A stretch of DNA of 64,000 bases from Macrosoma leucophasiata (GCA_036365455.1 JAWQUS010000002.1:7502001-7566000); one strand, 5' to 3'. Positions 33,001 to 45,053 are shown, numbered from the stretch's first letter. The notes: a model not told the origin generated them from the letters alone. Program-made: numbers and translations.

Positions 33001-36000
33001 GGTGTTTTTTTTTTGAAGCATACCTACAACTTTCAAAACAACAATCTTTTCCACGAGGAGAAAGTTGGGCAAAGAGGAACAGTTGTCACACACCAAATGA
33101 ATATTTGAATTGTCGGTAAAGGTCATGACTCTCCCTCTTGGACTAAGTTTTAATTCCACTTGACTCAAAGGTTTTGGAACTGATTGCCACGAGTCTTCAA
33201 TACCGAACCGAAACAGCTGATTATGTAAATATGTAGGTACTAGCTGTTGGCCGCGGATTCGCCCGCGTGGATGTCGTTTAAAAAGTAGCCTATGTTCTTT
33301 CTCAAAGTCAACTCTATCTCTGTACCAAATTTCATTAAAATCGGTTCAGTCGTTTGGACGTGAAAAGGTTACAGACAGACAGACAGACGGACAGAGTTAC
33401 TTCCGCATTTATAATATTAAAATAGTTGGTAAGTAGGGATTTATTTAGTTAATCTTCATTCAATTGTTGAATAGACAAATAATAGATATTGTTATCAATA
33501 TAAACACACATAATCTATATATATAAAAATGAATCGACAAAAAAGTATGACTTCCCATAACTTGAGAACGGCTTGACCAATTTGGCAAATTCTTTTTTTA
33601 AAATGTTCCTTGAAGTCCAACGATGGTTTTTACGGCGAGAAAAATTTAAATAATTGCCGGAAAACCCCTTAAAACAGCCCTTTTCTTTTTCCCATACAAA
33701 TGTTTTCTAACTAAAACGTAAAGTCAACTTGAGCTTTATTGCTGTTGCATAAAGTTCATATTAAATTACAAGTACTCACGGTTGTCTAAGCAATGTAGGT
33801 GTGTTCCTAACGTCAAAAAGTCAATTTGCACTTTATTACCGCTGAACAAAGTTCATACTAAAGAAAGGTTAAGGGCTCTTAAGATTTTTCTTTTTTTGGA
33901 AATGTGCGATCAACCAACCTCCTAAGAGAGGAGGTGATAGTTTGTACGGGTATTTTGTCAATTTTTAATGCCTCAAAATTGGTTTACAGACTCTTTTGTT
34001 GCATCAATATATTTTTTTAATCTTCCCTCAATCCCCTTAAAATGGGTAGGGAAGTTGGAATGGGACTTTCCGCAATTTTCAAGGTGAAATATTAATGAAC
34101 AGGCTCTAATTAAATAGATATTTTGTAAGTTATTAAACGACATCCACGCGGGCGAAGCCGCGCATAAAGTTCATATTAAATTACAAGCACTCACGGTTGT
34201 CTAAGCAATGTAGGTGTGTTCCTAACTTCAAAAAGTCAATTTGCACTTTATTACCGCAGTACAAAGTTCATACGAAAAAGAAAGGGAAAAATTAAGTGGT
34301 AAAATTTGTATGGATAGTTTCTCATTCCTGAACTTAACAGTGTAAAAATATATAAAAATGCAACCCGTTTTCCTTGGTCACGGCATCACGCGTGAATGGC
34401 TGGACCGATTTCACTAATTCTTTTTTTGTTGTATTTCTTATTATGAGGAGAAGGTTCTTAAGGAAAAAAATATAAGAAAATAAAGTAAAGGGGATAGGCA
34501 GATGCCGTTTTCGGCCTTAAGTTGGTTTTAGGTTTGGCTAGCGATATTTAATCGTGTCATAGGTGATAAAGCATGACAGAGCCCCTAAAAATTATGTATT
34601 TCTAACAAGTAGACACTTTAGTAATGTATAGTATTAGCATTAAGTTCAAATAAGTTTTGTATAAGAAATTTTGATAAATAAAGAAATATTGAAAAATATA
34701 CATTTAATTTTGCATTATGCATTTGGCAATATGCATAACAAGCGATGCGATAAAATTAAAAAAAAATTGTTTATATTTACGAAAAACCAATTGGGGGCGA
34801 TGTTAAAATAGTATTAGAACACTTTTCAATTATTTTTAAATTTTCTGTCTGTTTGTCCCTTTGTCCAGGCTAATCACCGAAGATACTGGACGGATTCGAA
34901 TAAAACTTTTTGTGGTGTATAGATACTAAGCCTGGCCAACATTTAGGCTACTTTTTACTGCGGGAAAATCACTCATTCCCACGGGAATCTCTACATTTAA
35001 TTTCCTTTTCCTATACAAATAGTCCGTATCTATCAAACCTTTGACACATTATTTCATTGTGAGGCAATACGAAGTTTGCCGGGTCAGCTAGTTATAAATT
35101 AAAATGAACTTGGTTCTTGGGCTACTGCTTTATAGAGATGTGTATTAACTGTGTATATGTCGTGGGCGTCGAAAAATTATCATATCATGCATCATGAAAT
35201 GCGACCATTTCATGGTAAATGATGTGTGTGTGTGGTGATGTAAATCGATTTTGATTAGATTGTTCAATCGTATACGCTTAATAGGTACTCTGACTCTGAG
35301 CTAAACTGTGGACGGACTGTGTCGGACGGACGGACATGGCGAAACGATAAGGGCTCCTTGTAAGCTACGGACAAAGGCGATCCAGTTAGGCGATCGAGCC
35401 GCAGGAAGGAGCATAGAATTAAATCAAGGCTGTAGATAACTCTCGTAAACTTATAACGATTTCGATGATTTTTTAGTAGAGTTCCGTAGTTACAGAGCAT
35501 AGAGTCATATGCAGGCTTTTCCCTCTGTCAAAGTACAAGCCCAAATGGTCCTACGCCTGTCGCCCAGATGTTTAAATGTGTGCGTGAAATTGTTTATGTA
35601 TTTTGTTAAAGTCAAGGTGTGAGTTTCGTAGTAATAGACGATTGTTCTAGTGTGTGTGTGTATCACACGTAGTTCCCCGCAAAAAATGACTGTTTTGCAT
35701 CGGTAATAAACGCTATGGCTACTCTCCTCCGGTCCGTCGCGACGGCCGGTGGCCCGTCTTGCTTTATGTAACAGAGTAAGAGATGTAATGAAAAAAAAAT
35801 CTATGGAGTTTTTTGAGTAAAATACATTTGATCCCCGCAGCGGGACAAATATTTGTATGGCCTACAGGTTTATGTTTCGGGTCTGGGTGTTTGTGTAGGT
35901 ATATTGTGTGTGTACAACGGCACCCACGACACAGGTTTATACCCAGTGGGAGGCTGTGAGTGTCTGCTTATTTATTTATTTTGTTGAACCTTGCTCGAAT

Positions 36001-39000
36001 ATGCTTTTATTGTTGAGATGAGATTCAGTTATAAATCGCGCACTTCGTAAATACAACATAACCAGCAAATTCTATATGACTTGACTCAATGTTTTCGAAG
36101 TCAATATTTGTTTTGACCTCGCGTTCGCGTAGATTTGTAAATATGATTTAAGTAGGTATTTCTAAAATCTCATAAATGATGTCGATAAAACCAACATCCA
36201 ACATATGACTACAATTAGATATCTACCTATCTATTTATAATACACGTGGCGTGTAATCACAGATCATCTTCCCTGGTCTGTACATGAAATAGTACCACCA
36301 CCGCTAGCCCATAATGTTTTACAAATGGACGTGATCGGCTTGAGATATTATAATATTATGTTGTTCGCGCTTCTACGGTGGCTAAAGAAAAGCCGTGCAT
36401 TAGGCCGGAGATTGTGTGTAAACAACTAAAACACTGTGGGATAAGCGACGTACGATTTGTGTAAGGTTCGGTTGCACCAAAATATTTGTTAAAGTTAATG
36501 TTAACTGTAACAAAGTTCTGTAACTGTAGAGAAGGATTGAAAATGTAACTTTTACTTATACAACATGTAACGGGAATAATGCACACTCTTAAATACCTCG
36601 ATTAGAAAATCGAGTTATAATCATAAAGCATGAATTGAAATTGCATGTTTAAGTATTTAATATTTTTTATTTAAGAAAAAAGTTGTCCTCAATTTGTACA
36701 AACAGTATGCATACTTACCCTACCTCTACTTACGACCGCACATAAATCACAAACCAACTCACACACGTACACTGTCGCAATGTGATGTGGCGTAATCTGC
36801 GTATCCCTATTTAACACTTGCTAGTAATAAGATTCATTACCACTTATTATTAATAATAAAATGCACGAGTTTTAATAAACTTGTTGAGACTGCATTTTAT
36901 TTCGGATAGACGTTAGTCTCATTTTCGTTTGTATTGACTGATCATCGATTCTGAACAAACTAGTTTCGGGTTGTACATTAAATCCTGTTACACATTGTAT
37001 TTAAGTGCAACCGAATGTTAGCCTGGCGTGCACCACGATATTTGTTAAAGCTCCCGGTTCTGCAGTGCCTCGGGTATGTTCGCGGAAGCAAACACCGACT
37101 GCTTCCACGCAACCACACCGCGGACACTCCGCCAAAATTCCATACAAACGCCTAATTTGGTTTCTATCCATCAGTGACGTGTATTTACACGCGCACCTGT
37201 GTGCGTAGCACGTACAAAATACCAACCGTCGCCCTTAAGAGAGGAAGGGGTTGTGTATGTGTGCAAATCGGGCGGGACGTCGAAGTGTCTAATTCTATAC
37301 GTAGTATTATTACATATTCTCTGACGCAACCACGCGCAAACTCGCCGCGTCCATGGTACGCAGAGTATGGGCTAGCTCCAACACCATCTTGGCAATGATC
37401 GCGGCAAGGCTAGACTGTCACTACATTCAACATTGCTGTAGAAGACATATAGCTGTACCAACGCCAGCAAGAGTATACTGACTTTGACTGACATTGTATT
37501 TATTATTATGTTTAAATTTTATAATTTGACTTTATTTGATTCGATATGATTTTATTTTTAGATTCAAACATTAAATTTAATAATATCTTTATAATATAGA
37601 CTTAAATTAAATTATTTTTATTTTAATGATAACATATGTAAAGGAGATGTTGCAAAAATGTATGGACCTCCGGCCATGTATTGTACACAATATCACTAAA
37701 CAGACAAAATCAGTATAAAAACGTTTTTTACTGCATATTTTCACTTATTTAGCTTTGTTTGCAGTTACAAAACATTATTTGCAGTTAGAATTGCAACTCA
37801 AAACCAACATGGCAAATATGGCGGGCGATGGCATTTTTACATTTTCATTTTTTAAATTGTATTTTAATTATACAGTACGTGGAGAAAAAAGTAATATTTT
37901 CTAAATACTATCGAAATCGATTGATCCCAAGTGTCGGCTGTATCGCCGCCATGTTTAACATAGTTGAAAATGATAAAATCGTTTGAATTTAATGTGGTTG
38001 TAACTCTAAAATATATTCTTGAATAAATTAATTGTATTTTATTCGCATTCTTCTTTAATTTACCCATTTTTTGAGGACGTGTACGATCCAGAGCCGAGAT
38101 CGCAACATCTCCTTTTATATTTATTTAATCTATGATTCTCAATGTGTATGATTTTGTTTCTGTGATGGGTGTAATTTACCTGAATAAAGTGATTGGTTAT
38201 GAAAAAAAAGCAATAGTTATTGTAACATTTCACATCCTTCTCTAACTTTGACAGATTTATTTAATTGAATGCTAGAGAAGTATGTGAAATGTTACAAAAA
38301 CTTTAACAAATAATAATAAAAGTAATAAAAGCAACCCAGACTTGGCCACTGTGTGAGTGCGAGTCGGGTACTGTCAAGCAGAGAGTGCCGGTAAATTGTA
38401 AAATTTCAGTAAAAAGCAACCCAGACTTGGCCACTGTGTGAGTGCGAGTCGGGTACTGTCAAGCAGAGAGTGCCGGCAAATTATAAAATTTCAGTAAAAA
38501 GCAACCCAGACTTGGCCACTGTGTGAGTGCGAGTCGGGTACTCTCAAGCAGAGTGCCGGCAAATTGGAAAATTTCAGTAAAAAGCAACTCAGACTTGTCC
38601 ACTGTGTGAGTGCGAGTCGGGTACTCTCAAGCAGAGTGCCGGCAAATTGTAAAATTTCAGTAAATTCAGTAAAGTCGAGTACTTTAAACAACACATAGTT
38701 CTCACAGGTTTTCCTGTAATCTATAGGTCGGTATAGAACTCTTTTGTATTTCTATTTGATAAATTACTTAAACTTTAATTTTAAAGTCTTGATCAACAAG
38801 CATAACTTGTAAAATTGTGAAACAGTTGACCATAATCGCAATTTTTGTTGTGTAGGTAGGTACTCGTGGAACTTCATTCTGCCCTATATCCTAATGTTAG
38901 GCGAATGGTTGAACCATTGAGGAGAACAAACAGACCACATCGTTACAGTAGGTGCAGAACACAGGTAAAAGCAGATAAAACGACACGCTTTGTCTGTCGT

Positions 39001-42000
39001 GTAGTGCACGAAGGTTTCGTGTAAGGTATATTTTTTACTCATTTAATAATGGATATTAAAAGAAAATATTTGCACATATTATGCTCTCTATATCGTATTC
39101 GTAACCTTAGTTACTTATATGAACGTTTTAAGCGTTTTAACTGGCCCTTCTTAATCTGTTTATTTACAAGATACTTTTAAACGTGTGGTTTATATGTGTA
39201 TTTAATTAAAATAGGGATAGTAGACAAACATCGACTAACACAAGATTAGAGTGATTTTTATACTTTCTACCTGATTACGGTACCAGGGAGAGGGGAGGTG
39301 GACTTGAATTAACTACCTAAATTAAATGTATCGCGTCCAATAAGACAATCGTGTGACGCAGAATTTAAATGATTACGCGGTCAATACCTGTTACTTCTAC
39401 TATTTTGCATAATCGTAATCGATGTCATAGGTCATTGGAACTATAAATATGTACGATATGTAGGTATCTACTCTAAATGCAGCCAGAGCTCGAGTTAAAC
39501 AAAGCTATATGATATATTATGCAGTTAATAATGTAAATTCTCTGACACTCTCTGATAGGTTTGTTGAAGTTAGTTCAAATCTTAATTGTGTAGGTAGGTA
39601 CATGTGATGCTTTGTAGTATCAATTCTAATTGTGTAGTCAAGTTAGTTATATGTGGGATGAAAAAATGATTATGTACAATATGTATTATGTATTTATCTA
39701 CCTGTTAATTATATAGATACGTAATTGATCATTTAATAATGTAAGCGTACCTTACTATATTAAGTACGGGACTAGGACATTAACACACTGCATTAACATG
39801 AGGACAAATATACAGAATATTAAAGTTGATCTTTGAGTGTGTCTGTTAATGCTTATTGGTTTCAAACATAGAGGTATAACGCTCTATGGTTTCAAACTAC
39901 ACATTTGATATTGATATAGGTACAGAAGGTACAGTTAAATATCTACTGACGACCATTTAGTCTTGGCTCGTCAGTAAGGTATAGTACCTAGTAGGCACAG
40001 GACAATATTTAAACGTTACATTGAAATTCACAATGCAAAACTACACACCTGTGCACACAAAAGAACATCGTCACCGATACACTTCTATGATTTTATTAAT
40101 TCAACTAAATAGTAATTATAAAGGACACCACGCGCGTTCTACGCATAAAAATGTATACTAATAATTTTATTGTGTTAACTTGTATTTTCTTATGCGCGAA
40201 TTCTATTCACGAAACAGATGTGAACTTTAGAGTAGATGCTGGCAAACAAATGTGTTTCTACGAAACTGGGAAGGCTGGGCAGATGATGGAGTTCTATTAC
40301 CAAGTACTCGACGGACAGCACGGAGACCTCGATATTTCAGTGGACATTATAGATCCTAGAGGTATTAAAATCGTGTCAGACCACAAACAAACCCAAAACT
40401 CAATAATAATGGACTTGGAATATGACGGGGATTACACGTTTTGTATAGACAACACGTACAGCCTAGTGAATTCGAAGCTAGTGTATGTGTTTATGATCGT
40501 GGAAGACAAAGACAGAGATATCGATGAAGATGTTGAGGTGAGTACCTTGGAGGGTGATGAAGAGCATAAAGAGGAAGAAATACTTGAGTGGGTGGGGAAT
40601 TATCCAAATGGAGAATCATATGCAATAGAAGTAAAGACGATAACGGAATCATTAATGCGAACACTGGAGTCGGTGGTGCGCGCGCGTCAAATGCTCGATA
40701 AGTACAAAGCGACCAAATCCCGGGACTCCTACATGGCTTCAGAGGACACCTTTATTGTGGACATGTGGTCCAGCTTTCAAATATCGTTGATGTTACTAGT
40801 TGGCATGCTGCAAGTTTACACCATCAAAAAGTTATTCAATACTCCTACAAGTAAATATTGTTTATAATTTTATTTTGTTTAATATATATTTTCGTATAAC
40901 AAAATGTCTACTATTCTGTATAAAGCGTTTGAAATCAAGAAACAAGTTTGAATGTAAAAAACCTGCTCATTACAATATTTCCCTATTTATAAAATTAAAT
41001 GGACATATATGTATGTATAACCTTGAGTTTAGAATGATTACATTGTTAACTAGCTTCTACTTGTTAAATGGTCTATAATAAAAACAGCCTGTCTTATTCA
41101 CCTCAGCCATGTCGTGTTAATAATATCTGAAAATACAAATGGCATACAACTCAAAAAAATATATTTGGAAAATGTAACCATCTTCAAACGTTAATTCAAA
41201 ATTATAAAATAAGTAATATTTTCCAATTTCTCTATATTCACAAAGTTAAAAGTAGATGTTGTATGATATGATGAGTAGATGTGTTGATGTGTGTTGCAAA
41301 TGCGTTGAACTTATTAAAAATCGAAAAAATTGTTTGTCCAATAATTATATCTATATTGTCTATTGTCTAATTTAAGTAATACTGTTCAGAAAGTGATCCT
41401 TAATGTAACAGTGTTTTTTCTTGGGTTACACATGATATTTGCTGAAATCTCCCTTCCCATGAGATTCGCCTTGAGCCCCTCTCCCCCTAACACCTTACGT
41501 AATTTATGGGCGTCCCCTTACCTCCTGCATTACTCATGTTTCCTCCAGAAATTTGTGAATAGCCATATCTAAAAAAACTACTTAACCGATTTTGATGAAA
41601 CTTGGGACTGTTCCCTTGTTGGCCGCAACAAAATGTATTTTAAAGAATTGGGTATATTTATACTGGCAAAATATTCAATTGAATAAATCTTGCTAAATTA
41701 TTTGAAAGCATAAAACTTTTATTAATAATTTCTTATGAAAAGGTTGTCTAAATATTTATTAAAATTACGAGAGAATAACATTACTAAAATTGTTTAATTG
41801 GAAATTCGACTTGTAATGAATTGTCTGGTTTCTCTGATAACCTTCGTTTGCTCACTAACTATCTCAAACTGGTCTTTGCTGTTCTAACAATACCTGATTT
41901 ATCCACTAACAAGACAGATAGTACACAGTTGACACAGTACTTTTAGCCTAATTCATGAACAGTCAAACCAACAATGTATGATGAACTAGCGGACCGCCCC

Positions 42001-45000
42001 GGCTTCGCGCGGTTGCTATATTACCTACCCTCTCCTAGTCGACTTAGCGTGATGTTATATAGCCTAGCCTTCCTCGATAAATGGGCTATTTAACACTGAA
42101 AGAATTTTTCAAATCGGACCAGTAGTTCCTGAGATTAGCGCGTTCAAACAAACAAACTCTTCAGCTTTATAATATTAGTATAGATTAGTTATATTTTACT
42201 AGTGGTAGAGTTCCAGTGTTGGAGATCAATGGCGTAGGCACCAGGGATATTAGGGAGCTCCATAACTGAAACTATTGGGTATCCAATATAAAAAAATATC
42301 CATAATCTTAAAAATCTTATGTCCTGAAATTATCCAAAACTAACGGATAATCCCCTATCCGAATCCTTTATTCCCATCGGCCCCCTTTGAGACCGGCAAC
42401 GGGGTGGGTGGTCGTTAGTTTCATCTGCCCCCTTCGTAGTTATAATGCAATGATTTATTCGCATTTCGCATCGGACGTTAGGTACCAATAAGGATAAGGG
42501 ATCCGAATCAGATTCCAGTATAATAAGCATTCCTATATCCATATCCGAAATTTCATATCCATAGCATCCCTGAGTACACCACCATATTACCTTATCTATC
42601 TGCCCCAAAATAGTAGTATTCAACATTCCTGTGTTTCAGTTAGATGCTAAAACATGACTCCATGGTAAATATCACAAGTCAAAACAACTTAGGCCTATGG
42701 GATGGCAATGCTGGATATCTGGATTTTGACCTCCAGTTTATGTGAAGATGTCTCTAGGTTGCAGTTGTCCCTTACCATCTATGTAAACTGCATGCTAGTT
42801 TGCCCCCAATCAAACTTTGAGTATAAAATATTTTTAAAATCTTCATTATTCATTACATCAAGTGAACAAAATATATTATACTAGCGGCCCGCTCCGGCTT
42901 CGCCCGCGCTGCTCTGCTCCTATTAGTCAGAGCGTAATGTAAGCTATCCTATCTCTCAAGTTGGATCGAACTGCACATGGTGTGCGAATTTTATTATAAT
43001 CGGTTAAGTGGTTTAGGAGTCCATTGAGGACAAACATTGTGACACGAGATTTATATATATTAAGATTAATAATATACCTACTACATAAATATACATTTTC
43101 ACAGTACCTGGTAATCCTGCCACAAACACTGCACTGGATCCTTTGTTGGGGCCGTTGATGTAATATTTTGTAAGGCGAAGACGATTGGTCTCTGCTACCA
43201 CAACAAATTGGTTGTCGGGTGAAACTACCACACCATTTGCAAACCATAAATCATCTAGAAGGACTTTGCTGACATTTTTTGCTTCATTGTAATAGAATAA
43301 CCTGTTAGTGAAAACAAAATTTTGCTTAGAATCTCCCTTAGAACCTTTATCAGAAAAAGTTTAAACATATTTGCATCTATACTAATATTACTGGTGGTAG
43401 AGCGTAAGAGATGGAGCTCTCGGGCGTAGGCATCACCACATTACCTAGTATACTTGCCGCTAAATGGTAGTGTTGAGCACTAGCGTGTTCCAGTCAGGTC
43501 GTAATGTACGGCTCTGTAATTTCCAGCAGAGGCATAACACCTTAGGCCTCAGGAGAAGTAATGCATCTGCATTTTGACCTTGGTCTTTGTGTGGGTGTCT
43601 ATAGGCTGCAGTCATCACTTAACATCAATGTATGTAAACTGCAGTGTTTTTCATTACATAAAAAAAAAAAAAATTATAAAGCTGAAGAGTCTGTTTAACT
43701 CAGGAACTACTGGTCCCATTTAAAAAATCTTTCAGTTTTAGATACTTTATTTATTGAGGAAAGCTTTAGGCTATACAACATCACACTAAAATGAATAGGA
43801 GAAGGTATGTAATTATATTGCAACCATGCAAAGCCGGGGCGGGTTACTAGTTATTAATATACAAATATCCCCACAGATTTAATAAATTAAAAAATAGTCA
43901 CTAGAAATATATACAGTACACACAAAACTACAAAGAAGGCAATATTATGACGTAATTATACACAAGGGGGGAAATGTGGCAGTAGTTTGCTTTCATCAGT
44001 TCTCATTCCAAAATTGAAACTCACTCTAGTTCATCTGTATCATAACTGCGAGCTAAGAGACTGGTATAATGTTTACGCAGATAAATTCATTCAATGGCAT
44101 GCAACTTTTTCCTGTTTGTTATACTGTACTTTTGCATGATTGTAAATTGTAAAGATTTATAACTGTTAATAATAATATAAATACTCAGTTACCTTCCAGC
44201 AGGATCAGCTAAGAACGCGTACACACCATCTTTGATTTGGTAATCACTGCTGGAATCTGTCCAGTATAGACCAGAATTTCTGTCCAATGCTACAGAGTTA
44301 AAAAATTTTGGAGCTTTGCCATCAATTTCAACTCCTGGAGACACCAATAACTGTTTTTTGTCTGTTTTCAGGTCAACTTTCCAAATACCATGATAAGCAT
44401 CGGCTACATACATTTGTTTTTGTTTCTCATCTATCACAAATCCAAGAGGTCTTCCACAAATGTGTTCTTGAACTAAACCAGCTGAAATTCAATCATATTA
44501 GATGTAATGAAGATTCTTCTTCACATTAAAGATTTTCTATATTGAAATAATTAGGTACCTATAATTTGGTTAATGCACTGCCATTAAAACATAACAAGTA
44601 AAATGATAAAACAACTCACAGCAGGGCTGCCCTAATTTAGTGACGAATGTCACGTGTCCACCTGGCGAAATTTTAACAATTTCGCCGGTAGCCAGTCCTG
44701 TGTATATTTCTCCATTATATATTTGGAAACATTCAGGTCCAAGTAATTTACCACTAAACACCTTTTCAGCATTATTTAAATGTCCATTTGGTGCCAGCGG
44801 ACCAATTCTAGGTTGAGTAGGCTCGATTCTGCAGAGAAAGTAATAGCTTTAAACTTTCGTGTAACGGTACACAGTCTCGTAAGAAAAATATTACTTATCA
44901 CTTGATTAATGCAATTAAAAATAAAACTTACTCGATGCTTGAAAACGAAGAGTACGGTGGGAGGTTCGGTACAAATAAAATAACTGCTATTACCACTGCA

Positions 45001-45053
45001 GAGTATATAATTAATTTACAAATTCGTTTTAAAAGTCCTACTATGAACCCCAT
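30049..45053 (-). CDS. Hmu: Hemomucin/APMAP-like strictosidine-synthase family membrane protein, six exons
   Basis: Coding exons in gene order: 45053-44932, 44828-44620, 44481-44193, 43301-43108, 32147-31930, 30963-30049; total 1947 nt, 648 aa, all GT-AG with matching phases. An N-terminal membrane anchor (LLKRICKLIIYSAVVIAVILF, about 7-27, one segment) is followed by the six-bladed beta-propeller of the strictosidine-synthase-like/APMAP family (FQIYNGEIYTGLATGEIVKI, ADAYHGIWKV, FFNSVALDRNSGLYWTDSS, FANGVVVSPDN, GAPDNLRVLPDGSGL, MVQIDWNGNI) to about residue 418. Residues about 419-648 form a Lys/Pro/Glu/Thr-rich low-complexity tail encoded in the last exon, comparable in place to the mucin tail of Drosophila hemomucin but richer in Lys/Glu. 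Likely type II surface protein; enzymatic activity is doubtful in animal members. Intron 4 is 11 kb and holds a nested gene. Confidence 0.9.
32530..32803 (+). repeat. Jockey-type LINE 3' UTR fragment
   Basis: Matches the reverse complement of 46791-47045: cattccggttatggccaacc, ctaacttttg, gcctttgcgctcgccgattg, gtagactagtgccgtc, ending in an A9 tail. Only 3' UTR remains. In intron 4 of the hemomucin-like gene. Confidence 0.65.
33240..33425 (-). mobile_element. Lepidopteran CAGACAGA-type short repeat
   Basis: Tagctgttggccgcggattcgcccgcgtgg...attaaaatcggttcag...cagacagacagacagacgg...gcatttataatatta, a widely spread type in moths and butterflies with CTAG/GC-rich end and AT-rich end, Helitron-like in form. 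Confidence 0.5.
33514..34330 (+). mobile_element. Helitron-like repeat (TCTATATATATAAAAATGAATC family), copy 1 with internal duplication
   Basis: Starts TCTATATATATAAAAATG; body shared with 45835-46483 (acagcccttttctttttccc, aagttcatattaaattacaa). At 34141-34162 the hairpin end ccacgcgggcgaagccgcg is reached, then a second partial body copy follows to about 34290. Confidence 0.5.
34347..35093 (+). mobile_element. Helitron-like repeat (CAGCTAG end), copy 2
   Basis: Starts TATATAAAAATGCAACCCGT and ends TTTGCCGGGTCAGCTAG, the reverse orientation of the copy at 27782. Interior about 500 bp longer than that copy; no Rep/helicase gene. Confidence 0.5.
35100..37090. other. Intronic DNA of the hemomucin-like gene, no gene seen
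   Basis: Mixed repeats. 35712-35765 (ggctactctcctccggtccg) resembles 20155-20200; 36700-36850 is an inverted copy of the repeat in Rpt2 intron 8. The 65-78-codon frames here lack any recognisable protein feature. Confidence 0.4.
37115..37323 (+). repeat. Unclassified repeat, copy 2
   Basis: Same family and orientation as 28730-28982; about 85% alike by eye. Confidence 0.55.
37640..38115 (-). mobile_element. MITE with AAAGGAGATGTTGC ends, copy 1
   Basis: 476 bp between exact 14-bp inverted ends AAAGGAGATGTTGC (37640-37653, 38102-38115). Shares nearly all of its length, in opposite orientation, with 58169-58642. A short minus-strand frame beginning MGKLKKN is kept in both copies. Superfamily unknown. 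Confidence 0.75.
38220..38297. ncRNA. Stem-loop of 25 bp, miRNA-like
   Basis: TTGTAACATTTCACAT-C-CTTCTCTA (38220-38244) pairs with 38273-38297 with a single mismatch; loop 28 nt. Either a small hairpin transcript or a MITE remnant. In intron 4 of the hemomucin-like gene. Confidence 0.3.
38331..38668. repeat. Minisatellite, four copies of an ~85-bp unit
   Basis: Units start GCAACCCAGACTTGGCCACT at 38331, 38416, 38501 and (GCAACTCAG) 38584; periods 85, 85, 83. The last two units share a 2-bp loss in cagagag, showing stepwise duplication. Confidence 0.9.
38700..40116. other. Intronic DNA upstream of the TMED gene
   Basis: No gene. AT-rich, many short taggtaggta runs; no element boundaries recognised. 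Confidence 0.4.
40151..40867 (+). CDS. p24 family cargo receptor, TMED1/5-like, single exon
   Basis: 238-aa type I membrane protein of the early secretory pathway, which takes part in COPII/COPI cargo selection. Signal peptide (residues about 1-18), GOLD domain about 25-125 (QMCFYE, EFYYQVLDG, LDISVDIIDPRG, DGDYTFCIDNTYS with the paired Cys), acidic linker about 128-152, coiled-coil region about 155-200, one TM helix about 210-228 and a short tail with LF. The order and the QVLDG/CFDN-like motifs place it nearest TMED1/TMED5 (p24 gamma; opossum in Drosophila). It has no intron and lies within intron 4 of the hemomucin-like gene on the other strand, so it may be an old retrocopy; the open frame and its own poly(A) signal argue that it is functional. 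The tail lacks a clear KKXX. Confidence 0.88.
   Translation: MYTNNFIVLTCIFLCANSIHETDVNFRVDAGKQMCFYETGKAGQMMEFYYQVLDGQHGDLDISVDIIDPRGIKIVSDHKQTQNSIIMDLEYDGDYTFCIDNTYSLVNSKLVYVFMIVEDKDRDIDEDVEVSTLEGDEEHKEEEILEWVGNYPNGESYAIEVKTITESLMRTLESVVRARQMLDKYKATKSRDSYMASEDTFIVDMWSSFQISLMLLVGMLQVYTIKKLFNTPTSKYCL
41077..41082 (+). terminator. Poly(A) signal of the TMED gene
   Basis: AATAAA 210 bp past the stop codon. Confidence 0.6.
41986..42184 (-). mobile_element. Helitron-like repeat (TCTATACTAATATTATAAAG family), copy 1
   Basis: On the minus strand begins TCTATACTAATATTATAAAG and ends GCGAAGCCGGGGCGGTCCGC before TAG. About 199 bp, no TIR. Same family as 43376-43850, which lies in the opposite orientation. 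Confidence 0.55.
42199..42800 (+). repeat. SINE-like repeat, copy 5, interrupted by a MITE
   Basis: 5' part 42199-42241 and 3' part from about 42575 are continuous in other copies; 42242-42572 is an insert. Confidence 0.6.
42242..42572. mobile_element. hAT-like MITE inside a SINE-like copy
   Basis: Begins CAGGGAT and ends ATCCCTG; 331 bp. The flanks (gtaggcac / agtacacc) look like a decayed 8-bp duplication. No coding sequence. Confidence 0.45.
42881..43065 (-). mobile_element. Helitron-like repeat (TCTTAATATATATAAATCTC family)
   Basis: Minus strand: starts TCTTAATATATATAAATC, ends GCGAAGCCGGAGCGGGCCGC then TAG. It sits only 42 bp beyond the donor side of exon 4 of the hemomucin-like gene. 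Confidence 0.55.
43376..43850 (+). mobile_element. Helitron-like repeat, copy 2, carrying a nested SINE
   Basis: TCTATACTAATATTA at 43376-43390, interrupted by the SINE, then ATTATAAAGCTGAAGAG and on to GCCGGGGCGGGTTACTAG. Joining the parts gives the same sequence as the copy at 41986-42184 reversed. Confidence 0.6.
43391..43672 (+). repeat. SINE-like repeat, copy 6, nested in a Helitron-like copy
   Basis: Starts CTGGTGGTAGAGCG and ends in an A13 tract; ATTA occurs on both sides, compatible with a short target duplication. Confidence 0.65.

Noticed and set aside
32965..33168. 67-codon minus-strand frame in the hemomucin-type intron
   Set aside because: No signal peptide, domain or splice context; between repeats. 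Left out as chance.
38331..38668. CRISPR-like array (four spaced repeats)
   Set aside because: The whole 85-bp unit is repeated without unique spacers, so it is a minisatellite in a eukaryotic intron.
40117..40122. TATAAA before the TMED gene as a TATA box
   Set aside because: Only 34 bp upstream of the ATG, so the start site would fall within a few bases of the start codon; possible but not supported enough to list.
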